Source: Oncomelania hupensis (lineage: Eukaryota > Mollusca > Gastropoda > Littorinimorpha > Pomatiopsidae). From it: a DNA stretch of 64,000 nt. A model generated the notes under the pieces. The model searched no databases and was not told where the DNA came from. It saw only the letters and a list, made by a program, of their open reading frames with translations. Each line of letters opens with the position of its first letter. Position 1 is the first letter of the stretch. This document shows, piece by piece, positions 45,801 to 57,800 of this stretch. A program made the translations under genes and the position numbers. Where the stretch lies: assembly GCA_036898135.1 (NCBI GenBank), contig CM072522.1:30743755-30807754 (forward strand). The letters are read 5' to 3'.

Positions 45801-48800
45801 GCTAACACATAGTTTCACAAAATAAGCATTCACTCTTTTTTTCACAATCTATCTTTCATTCCACAAATACTCTATCCTAGTCCTATTTCATCCATCTAAT
45901 CACAGACACTCTCAGATGCATAGAAGAACAGCCTTCTGTTGTCCAAACAGTCTTTATATAGCCGAGTATCATCACCAAAATATTAATGAACTAGGAAATA
46001 TAGTACCAACGCAAAGCGAACACATAGGCCACGTGCCTATGTCAACAGCCATTGCTTGTACTTACCCTATAAACATGTGACTTATACACAAATGAAAATA
46101 TTTATCAACTCACTTCGTGACAATTCATGTAACTTACGATGTAAGCGTCTAGTTGTGCTAAGTCTAGATTATGCGCATAAGTATTAATAATAATAATAAT
46201 AAAGGCCTCATGGCCAAAGAATAAATCTGGAAATTAACGTATTGTAGCATAGGGGGAAGAGCAATCTCCAACCTTCGTTTTGCGGATGACATTGATGGAT
46301 TCCCTGGAGAGGAACAAGAACTTGAACAGCTGGTACAGAGGCTTGACACCACCTCCAGAGCCTATGGAATGGAAATAAGTGCAGAGAAGACCAAAATGAT
46401 GACCAATAACACCAATGGCATCAACTCTGACATCAAAGTCCAAGGCCAAACCCTCAACACAGTGCATAGCTTCAAATATTTAGGAGCCATTGTATCAGGC
46501 AATGGGTCCCGACAGAAAGTCCTCTCCAGGATCGCACAAACAACTGCTGCCCTGGCGAGGTTGAAGCCAATTTGGAAAGACAGGACCATCAGTCTACATT
46601 CCAAGGTAAGGCTGCTGCGCTCCCTTGTCATCTCCATCTTCCTATATGCTTGCGAAACATGGACCCTCACAGCAGATCTCCAACGAAGAATACAAAGCAT
46701 GGAGATGAGGTGCTACAGAAGACTTCTGGGCATTTCCTATACCCAGCACATCACCAATGACGAAATCTGACAGACCATCATACAAGCCATTGGACAACAC
46801 GATGACCTGCTCACAGTGGTGAAAAAACGGAAACTCCGATGGCATGGTCACGTCACCAGATCATCAGGTCTTGCAAAGCTTAACGACCATCTGCAAAGCA
46901 CAGTGCAAGGAGGTAGGAGAAGGGGGAGACCGAAAAAGAGGTGGGAGGACAACATTCGAGAATGGACTGGTTTGACACTGAGTGAAACATCAAACAATCA
47001 GGGTTGCTGAGGACAGGGAAAGATGTAGTACGCTGGATAAACGATCATCTGTGGTGCCCCTATGACCTCCGAGTTATGGGATAGGATAGGATAGGATAGG
47101 ATGGCATAAATGGCTGTTTTTCATGTTATTGAGAGACAGCTGAGTTGGGATTTGAGATCTAAGGTTAGAGTTGAGCTTGAGGTTAGTATTTAGATTGAAT
47201 ATTATATAATAACAGTGACAGTTAGTGGTTGCCCACTGTCTTAGAAACTTTTGTTAGTGCTTGGTTGGTTGGCCATACTTGGAGGAACGCCAGAAAATAA
47301 TTTATTTGATTTTTTTTTTTAAAACCAACAAATCAACGCCTTTTCCTCATGGAGAAACTCAAAAGCGCAGTTACAAAGCAAACTCTTACAACAAAATGTA
47401 TAAAAGAAACATACACCACAGTATTAAAACCCAGTCAAACTCTCTCTCTCCCCTACCCTTTCCCCCCCCCCCCCCCCCCCGTCTCTCTCTCTTACATAGA
47501 CGCACGCACAAACACAATGAAACATACACATACATACAAACATGATACAAGCACACCACACACTGCAGCCCACCCAGCCGTGAATGTTCAGCTGGCTCTG
47601 TTTAGAACCAAGGAAAGTAAGGGAGCGAAGGAGAAGAGATGAGCACCGCGTTCATTAAGCTGGGCCCAGAAAAAAGGGATGTCCCAAATGCCTCTCTCCC
47701 CCACACGGCCTGAAAGTTACGGGAGGCTCCTTAACCTTATCCTTATTTAGACCTGTCATAATTATTGTTGATATTAATTTGTTTCCCCCTTGTTTCCAGC
47801 TACCTGACCAAACGTTTGCCGGAAGCGACATGCAGTCAGTGTGGGTCCCAGCTTTCCTGGTTATGCAGGTCCTGCCTGGCATCAGCAGCAGCCTGCAAGG
47901 GAGGCCAACCAGCACCTTGCATCACCGTCAAGGCTGAGCCTCGCCTCATCTTGGAACCACAAGACTCGACCAGGCATCAGAAATTCGAAGGCAGTCTGAG
48001 GAAGGGACGCGAGAAGAAAGAGAAATCCTTCGATCTCCCACAGTGCAGTGAAAATGATGACTCTCCACCTCCACAGGGGCACGTTGACAGCGATAGCCTG
48101 AGAGAGGCAGAGTGCTATGTCACTCTCAGCCCTCTGCCTGCTGATCAACGAGGCAGCAGCGATAAACAAGGAAGCATACAAACGCCATGCCACAGCAAAG
48201 ATCGGTCAAGTTCGTTCTTTGCGCTCTGTCCTACACCAAAAACCACTGCGGGTGGTGGTAGTTGTACAGAAACTGGTTGTGCTGCAGGTCTTGGGCAAAA
48301 AAATGTACCCTCCAATAGCAAGGTAGTAAAGGAACAATCTTACAGTGTCAATTTATCAGCTCTTCCATCCTCTAGTGTTGCTGCTTCTGAAGCTAAACAT
48401 GCTCCCTCCAATATGAATCATGGGGACCGGCTGTACAATACAGACTCTGATACTCAGGACTTTGATCTTAATGGCTACCCACAGCCAGCTGCGGGCCAGG
48501 ATGGAGGTAATTATAATAACATCAGTGTTGTGGATTTGCAGAACTCTTGCTTAGTGGTAGCAGACCCTCACACTCTTGGACTGGAGGTTTTGGACAGTTT
48601 GGAGGAGAACTTTTCTACCGCTGGTCGGAAATTTTTCCAGGAAAATGGCGACGGCAGCAGGGGTGGCGCGAAACATGGTAAAGGCGGGGTGACAAAGTCG
48701 AACAAAAATGACTGGAACAAGAAGGTTCATCTGTGTGTGGTCTGCCAGAAAGTGTTCCGACATCTGACAGCTCTGAGGCTGCACGAACAGAGGGACCACG

Positions 48801-51800
48801 CGGAGGAGAAAAAGTTCACCTGCTCAGCCTGCGGGAAGGTGTTTTCAAACTGCTCTGCCCTGACCAGGCACGCCAAGTACGAACATTCGCAGCCCGTTGT
48901 CAAAGTGGAAGGAGAGAAGTGGGGTGAGAACGGAGAGAGTATAAGAGAGATAAATACGGATTCCAGAAGCTTTGCTGATTATGGGGGTAGTGAGTCGGAG
49001 AATAATTCTAATAACCCTTCTTCCTGCGGGAGAAGAAAGAAGCCAAAACCCAAAAGCAAAAAGCAGCCAGTGTCCTGCGAAGTGTGTGGTCGTGAGTTCC
49101 GTAGTACGGCTTGGCTGAGAAACCATCAACGCAGCAGCCATCACCAGGAGCACTCGGTCCAAGATGACAAAAACTCGAACAAAGCGGACAAAAAAATGAT
49201 TAAGAAAGCAGGCGACGAGGCGAAAAGATGCATAGAAAAACCCAACCAGGAAAATCGCAAGGTCAACAAAGGAAGCAGAAACCCCAACAAAGAGAAAAGC
49301 AAGACAAACAAAGGAGGCGGACAACCCCACAGCAGCGAAGGTTGGAGAAAGGCAAGCGATGAAGAAGAAGAAGGGGAAGTGACATGCGCAGACTGCGGCA
49401 AGGAGTTCCACAGCAAGGCTGCGCTGGGCAGCCACCTGGAGGCCCACCACCCCCCAGAGGGCTACAAGTGCAGCGTGTGCCAGAAGCTGTTCCAGCACGC
49501 TGCGTCACTGAGGTTGCACAAAGCCAGGCACGCTTCGGGGCCCGACCGGGTGTGCGAGGTGTGCGGCAAGACATTCAGCAACGGCGTCAGCCTGGCCCAG
49601 CATCGGCGCCTGCACATGGCCCAGCGAAGGCACAAGTGCCCCATCTGCGGCCACCTCACACGCTCCAAGAGCAATCTCAAGCAACACCTAACAGTCCACT
49701 CCCAGGTATTGCATACCATTGATAGCTTTGTGTTTATTTATTTATATTTGTTATGCCACTGACAGCGTTATATATTTATTTATATTTTTTTCAGGGCACA
49801 GTTGACTGTATAAGCAATGGCAGAACAAAGAAAGCATTAAAGTTAAAGTTAAGCCATAACATTGGAGGCAGAGGTTCCAAGCAAAAGTGCCAACAACGTT
49901 AGGCTCTAGATGGGGGAAGGAAAGAGGGAGATGGGAGGGAGGGGGGGGGGGGGCTCCTAATTCAGCAAAGGATGATTAGGGAGAAACTTCTGACTTCAAT
50001 GTGTATTTGCTTCCTTGCCTCCAGCACTACTTGTACATAGTTTGTTCCACTGCTTTAATATTTGTCTGTTGGAAACCCTTTTGCCGTTTTGGACTTTCTG
50101 GGTTGGAACTGTTCATTTATTTTTTAGGAAAACAATATGTTGATAGTTTTGTTCCTCTCCCTAATATTTGAATAGTGGAACCTTTGTGGACTTTTTCAGG
50201 ATTGGAACATTTTCATTATTTGGAAGAAAATAAAACAAACATGTTTTCTACAGCTTCAGAAAAATCACCGTTTTCCAATCTTTGTGTTATTTTTGCTAAA
50301 AGTCACCATATTACCCTTTTCTAACACTGTTACAATCTAGAGCCATTATAGCTAGTTTCCCACTGAAACAAGTGACTGACTTAGCTCAGTGTCAGAGATC
50401 AGTCATAGGCTATACGGAGGGGACTACCTGGAACAGCCTCTGACACTAGGATACAAGGATGCCAAAGAATATTTAATGCCGAGTGAATGCACAAGGAATA
50501 CTATTCGGTCACTGAGGTTGGTGTCAGTGTCTCTTTCGGGGTTGACTGCCGCTATACGTTTAGTATCAGCCCGATAGTGATGAAGAAGCTTTATTTTACG
50601 TTGGTGCATTGGTGTTTTGTTTTCCCAACATGACAGGACTACCCGTACAAGTGCGACATCTGTCAGCGAGCGTTCAGGCTGGAGAACGCCATGAAACAAC
50701 ACCGGAAGACTCACAGCGGGAAGAAATCCTTCCAGTGTGACATTTGTGCTGCCTCCTTCACGCGCAACACAACGCTGCGGAACCACAAGTAAGGTACTCC
50801 AGTCAACATGGGACCAATGGATGACATTGATTAACTCTTTCCCTGCCAATTGACGATATAACGTCGATCTGAGCCGCCATGTTTTTGCCAATCTACGATA
50901 TATCGTCGATTTCAGTATTCCGTTTCTTTCCATTTTTTCGCGCAGTCCAATCCAAGTTTTATTTTAACCAAAGAGAGATGACTCTTTCTACTTTCGTTCT
51001 CAATCGACGCGCGCGTGGTTTCTTCAAATTGATTCGTTTTTAGAGTGTTTTTTGTGCATTTTACTAAGCATTGTGATGGGTACAATCGACAGTGTGTCAA
51101 ACTCTGCTAATAATCAATATAATTTCAAACTGTAAAGTGTATTTTGATCCTAAATAAATTTTCTTTCTGGTGTGTGAAGCTGATTCAGTGATTGGAATTA
51201 TTCCTCCAGAGTTTTTTTTATAACTGTGTTATGTAGAAATATTTTTATTTTATTTTATCATTTCAAAAAGATCAACATGCTTTCAAAACACATATTTCAA
51301 TAATAACATCATCAAATTAACATTTTTGTGGTTTTTTTCTTATTCTTCACTCTTTTACCTTTAATTTGATATGAAATATGTCTATTTAACAACTATTATT
51401 GAAAGAACAGTAGCTTAAATGCCTACTTTTTTTCCGGTGCCAGAGAAATGTCTGGCACAAACGTGGAAACATGCCTGGCAGGCAAAGAGTTAACTGATCC
51501 ACTGGTTTTTTTGTACAGATTGACTGTAAGTGGGCGCCTCAGACAGCTTGAGCCTGTATCGGCCAGCGCCTTGAACAGCTCTTACACTGGAAAAGCACTA
51601 TATATATATATATATACAAGCATGCCTAACCTGTACGGAATTTCCATATTTTTTCTGGAAATTTGAAAAACTCTACAAGCTGTGCGGAAAATACGGATAC
51701 TTGTTTCACGGTCTGGAAATAAATAAAAACAACTTTTGGAAAAAAAAAAGAACTCGTTGGCCTGTGGTAATGCATCTCGTGACGTTTTTCCGAAGACAGC

Positions 51801-54800
51801 TGAACCCGGTTTAATGCCGCAATGCGCAGTCGCAGTAGAGACACGTGGCATTGAAGTTTCCGGCAGATGCACCGAAGTTTGCCGAACCAGTTTTTTGCGC
51901 AGTCACAGTGAAGATCGGTGCTCGTGAGACAGAATTCAAAACATGGCGTCCAAACGAATGGCTAAGCAAAGTGATTGTGAATCTGAATCTTCAAAGAAAC
52001 TGCGCAAGGGACAGACATATATTGCCTCGTATTCGGATAAATGTCCTTTGGTTATTCGCGGCAGCACTGACTGAAAAGTACGATTTATGCCAACCAGTTT
52101 GGCATCTCCGCCGGTGGTATGAACGACATCAAGTGGCACGTAGCTAGAAGGCCCACAGCATATCAAGAATGACGAGGCTTTGAAGAAGAAAAAGAAGATT
52201 GCGGCAGCAAATCAATCTATGATTCTTCGCGTAATATGAAAAAGGATGAGTGCAAAAATAATATAATACAGTATAATACAAAATATATATATGATTGAAT
52301 TGATAATGGTTGATTGAAGATTACGTTAATTAAACTTAGAGATTTTTTAGAGATGTTTCAAGCTGACTTCGCCCTGGTTTTCATTTCATGGAGGGGAAAG
52401 GGGAGGTCGGAGCTTGTGATGCTAGGTTCTGTGCAGGTGCTGTAGGTGGACACAACCTAGTGCAGGTGCTGTAGGTGGACACAACCTAGTGCAGGTGCTG
52501 TAGGTGGACACAACCTAGTGCAGGTGCTGTAGGTGGACGTAACCTACTCCCTGTACTTGGCGTCAGACTTTGTTCTTAGTCTCAAAACAAGCGTAGACGC
52601 CCCCCCCCCCTCCCCTCCTCCCAATTTCTCTCATCTAAAATGGTTGAGTAAGGTCCCTTACACTAAATCACATCATTGTGGATTATTGTTGATTATTTAT
52701 TATCATTCTTTAATCATTCTTATATAGTGCCTTTCCAGCTCAAGACATGCTCAAGGGGCTGGCCTAACTCAAGCTGCCCCAGGCGCTCACTTGCAGCCTT
52801 TGGGTGCATAGTCAGACACCTAGATGACTGAGCACAGTTGTGTGTAACCAGGGAAAGGGGAGAAGGGCCGTAGTGCTTGTTGGGTGTATTTTGTGTTGCC
52901 GGTACTCGCCTGTCTAGGACATGAGCTTCAGGATCTTTAATGTCTATGATATGGAATGCGTGGGTGCACAGATATGACCTTGGCTTATGCTCTTATCTGA
53001 AGGATGCCATGCAATGATGTAGAAAACAGAAGTTGACTTTTGTGGCTTGATGATAAAGAACTGAGTGTATTCCGTGAACCTGCCTGATGTAGTTTGTCAC
53101 TTCTACAGTATGACTTCCAGTGAACAGCTGCCTTTAAAACTGTTGCAGGGCCTACCATCATGGCATTGGCAAAGCACAGCCAAGTTTCTATGCCAACAAG
53201 AGCACTGCCATCTGCCCCACCTGTGGCAAAATGTTTTCCAGGTAAAACAGAAAGATGATTAATGATGATGGCGGTGGTGATTATGATGAGGATGGTGATG
53301 ATGATGATGTAGTCTTCTATGGGGCAGGCCTCCACAAAGACAGTTCATGCGCATTGCGTTGACAAGAAGAAAAAAATTGTGGAAGATTATCTTTTTTGTT
53401 CCTGGAACTGTTCTGGGATAGTAAAATCTGATATCGTGCATTTCACGAGCAAAAATGTGTAGCAGGTTTTAATGATAGCATAAGCACCCTGAGTTGTTAG
53501 CATTGTTACAATAGGTCTGTGGTTAACATTTGCACAAAACTTGTAAAGTGTATCATTTGTGATGAGAGATAATGAAATATGCTTCTGTATTCATACATTT
53601 TGGTGTGTGGCTAATATTTGCAAAAAATGCAAACTTTCTGTTGGAAAGCTGCTATGGGTCGTCTGCTAGGGCCGACTTATCTTCATTAGAATGCAGGCAC
53701 GCACAGGCTCAGACAAACAAACCCAGCAGGACATGACCGTCAATCCCAGTGCCTTTATGGTGAACGAGCTAGGGAAAGTAATGATGTGCCTGTAGTCTGA
53801 AGCGATGCACAAAGGCTGCATTAAGAGGCCTCTCTCCTGGGAAAGCCGGGGATGCTGTCTGGGACCCCAACGACCGCACAGGGGGTAGTTGTTTCACCTG
53901 AAGAAATGGGACTGCAGTTTAATGCTATCAATAAACTCCAGTCACCTCACTAGCCTTTCATCTTTCCTTGTTTCCATTGGCCAGCACTTTGAGCCTTGGG
54001 GAAAGGCGCGTACATAGCATCCTGTATTAGTATTATTATTATTAGTCATCGCTTTTCTTTGCTCATTTCAAATCCAGTTACTAGGGATCTTTTGGAAGCG
54101 AGCGATTTTATTTTGAGAATGATTCTGCAACTACTTTCCCTTTTCATGGTTGCTGTGAGGCGGCTTCGTACACCACGCAATGACGAATTTGACCTACTTC
54201 CAATATTTCACTTTAAACTACATTCCAAGTCTCAAAACAAGTACACTTCCCCATTTTCACATGTAAAATGGTTGAGTATGGTCCCTTTCACAAAATTACC
54301 ATTTTGAGTTTTGTCATACAAGCGATGTAATAAACAAAGAATATCCACAAAGTCGACTTCGTTGGAAAGCCCTTTTTCACGAAACCACCGAGAAAGATTT
54401 CATGAACTTTTACCATTGCATACTAATGAGAGCATAAACTGCTGACGTCAAGGACAGAAAGTAGAGCAGAGTCACTTTCACAACGAATATCACTCGATCC
54501 CCAAAGATCCCTATTGTTACTGTGAATGTGTTGCCAAAGAGTTGGAAAGCCACAGGCGGCAACACACAAATGGTCCCAAGACGGGCTGTCCTAACAACAT
54601 GTGCAGCCAAACTGTCACTAACCTATTTAGCTATCTCCGTACAGCACTACCCAGAAACTAGAGGGAAACAGGATCAACCCTCACCCCTTTTTCTTCATTT
54701 GAAATCCTGTTGTTGTGATTGTACTTACTGCAGCACCCCAGGCTGAAAACCTCAGTTACCTCAATCCAGCACTACCCAGAACAAATGGGGAATAGGAAGG

Positions 54801-57800
54801 ACCATGAGCCTCTTTGATTCACATGCACAGCAGTGTGAGTCTATGTACTATCAAAACTTTAAAAAAACTTTTTTAAAAATCCATATTTTCGCAAATCTGG
54901 CCGAGATTAGTTCTAAATAATCCAAAAATGATGTTGAAAAACTATGTCCGTCCATCTGTCTGTCCGCTGTCTGTGCAAAAACTGTAAAGTGGCTAAGTGC
55001 TCAGTGCCTATTTGAACTATCACAACCAAACGTGGTAAGATGATGTATACCCATGATACCTCGAAAATGGTCAGGTAATCAAGGACTTTACTTCAAGGTC
55101 AATGTCACAGCTAGGGTCATCAAGCGTTACTAAAAAAAAAAAAAGACAAATTTTAGGTTATTAATATTTAATATTGAACTCATGATTCTTTTATGCACGA
55201 TGTTTATTTATTTATTTTTGTTATTTAATCACTTTTTATGAAGCGCTTTACCAACTCAAGAACCGCTGAAAGCGCTGACCAATACATGATCTAACTCAAA
55301 CCACCCGAGACGCCCACCCGCAGCCTTTGGAGCGCATGGTCTGACGCTCGGACAACTGAGCACAATCCTGGGCAGCCAGGGATGGGGGTGAAGGACCAAG
55401 TGCATGCTGGGTGTGTTCTTGTTACCGGCTCTTACCTGTCTAGGACATGAGCGTCAGGATCTTTAAAGTCCGTTATGATGGAATGTATGCGACACAGACT
55501 AGACCTTGGTTTAGATATCAATGAGACACACATATTATGCAAATTTGGTCAACCTACTCTTTTCTTTCAATCTACTATACTATCTTCTTCGCTAGACCAG
55601 TCACCTACCTTTTTTCTTGAAAACTCTTCCAAAACTTCTAATTGATGTATGAGGTCTTTTGTGTCAGCTTGGGAATATTAGACGCTTTCTGCCAAATGGT
55701 CACTAGAGCTTTTAATAATATTTATTATTTAGCGATGTAGGCATTTTATATGTTTGTGTTTTGTTGATATTTTATAATGATGTTTATATTCTATTTTGTT
55801 TTTGTAAATGGGGATTCGATAAATCAGAGTATAGCCTCAGCTTCCCCTATGTGGGATGCCTTTATTGTAAAGTGACCAGCTGGTGGAGTGCGTTCAGTGT
55901 TACCATTAGGGTTGTTTCAGCAGATCTTTTATATGGATCAGGGGTGAGTCCTCTTTCAACCAAGTTGTGGTCTTGATTTTGTGGTCCTGATTCGGCTCTT
56001 TGCAGTCCGCTGGACCCTGTAAGCAATGAATAACTAACTCACTCTAAGGTCAAGGTCACTGGAGCTGTCCAAAGTCCGTGAGTATAGGTACTTGACCTTA
56101 AACTATGAGAGATATAAAGTTCAAATTTGTTATATTTAGAGTTGATAGATTGATCTTTCATATATGTTCCATTTTTGCATTGATCTTGAAGGTCAAGGTC
56201 ATATAGGCCTTGCTAAAGACATAGAAACATAGGTAATTACACAGTGGAATGGCTCTAACCCATAGTGTGCAACAACATTGAGTTATTTGATCATACAGGA
56301 GCATAAGAGGTCACATGAATGTCAAGGTCATCCAAAGGTCAAGGTAACTGAAGGTCAAGGTCATCCCCAGGTCACTTTTTGTGGCATAATACAACTTTTG
56401 CTGTAGTTTATTTGATATTACATGAGTGTATAAATTTTGAACCAGAGGTCAAGGTCATGAGCATAGACAGATAAAGTTGGTATTACTTTGCATTTTAATG
56501 CTATTGTTTCTTTTTTTTTCTGGACAGTCATTTAATACACTTAAGCACTGTCACAGTATAAAATAATGCAGCATATTATATAACTACCTTATACGGTAAT
56601 AAAATAAAATAATACTCAAAAAATAATAAATAAAATAATAAAAATAATAATTAAATAAATAAATAAAATAAATAAATAAATAAATAAAATAAAATAATAC
56701 CCAACAGGTTGAAACCCCAAGCTGAACAAATCATAGCTGAAGGACAAGCAGGATTCAGGGCAGGGCGAAGTACCACTGAACAGATTTTCAACCTCAGAAT
56801 AATCTGTGAGAAATACCTACAGCACCAACAACATCTATATCATGTGTTCATAGACTTCAAGAAGGCGTTTGACAGAGTCTGGCATGCAGCTCCATGGGCA
56901 ACAATGAAAGTGTACAACATCAGCCCTAAAATTATTGAAGTCGTCAAAAGCCTGTATGACAAGGCTACCAGTGCAGTCCTCCATAACAGCATCATCGGGA
57001 ACTGGTTCAGAACAACAATCGGTGTGCGTCAAGGATGCTTACTCTCTCCAACACTCTTCAACATCTTCCTAGAGCGCATCATGTCAGATGCTTTTGCAGA
57101 TCACGAAGGCACAGTCAGCATAGGGGGTAGAGCAATCTCCAATCTTCGTTTTGCGGATGACATTGATGGATTGGCTGGAGAGGAACAAGAACAGCTGGTA
57201 CAGAGGCTTGAAACCACCTCTAGAGCTTATGGAATGGAAATAAGTGCAGAGAAGACCAAAATGATGACCAACAACACCAATGGCAACAACACGGACATCA
57301 AAGTCCAAGGCCAATCCCTCTACACAGTGCATAGCTTCAAATATTTGGGAGCCATTGTGTCAGACAATGCGTCCCGACAGGAAGTCCTCTCCAGGATCGC
57401 ACAAACGACTGCTGCCCTGACAAGGTTGAAGCCCATTTGGAAAGACAGGACCATCAGTCTACATTCCAAAGTAAGACTGCTGCGCTCCCTTGTCATTTCC
57501 ATCTTCCTATATGCTTGCGAAGCATGGACCTTCATAGCAGATCTACAACGAAGAATACAAAGCATGGAGATGAGGTGCTACAGAAGACTTCTGGGCATTT
57601 CCTATACCCAACACATCACCAATAACGAATTCCGACAGACCATCACACAAGCCATTGGACAACACGATGACCTGCTCACAGTGGTGAAGAAACGGAAACT
57701 CTGACGGTATGGCCACGTTACCAGATCATCAGGTCTTGCAAAGACCATTCTGCAAGGCACAGTGCAAGGAGGTAGAAGAAGAGGGAGACAGAAAAAGAGG

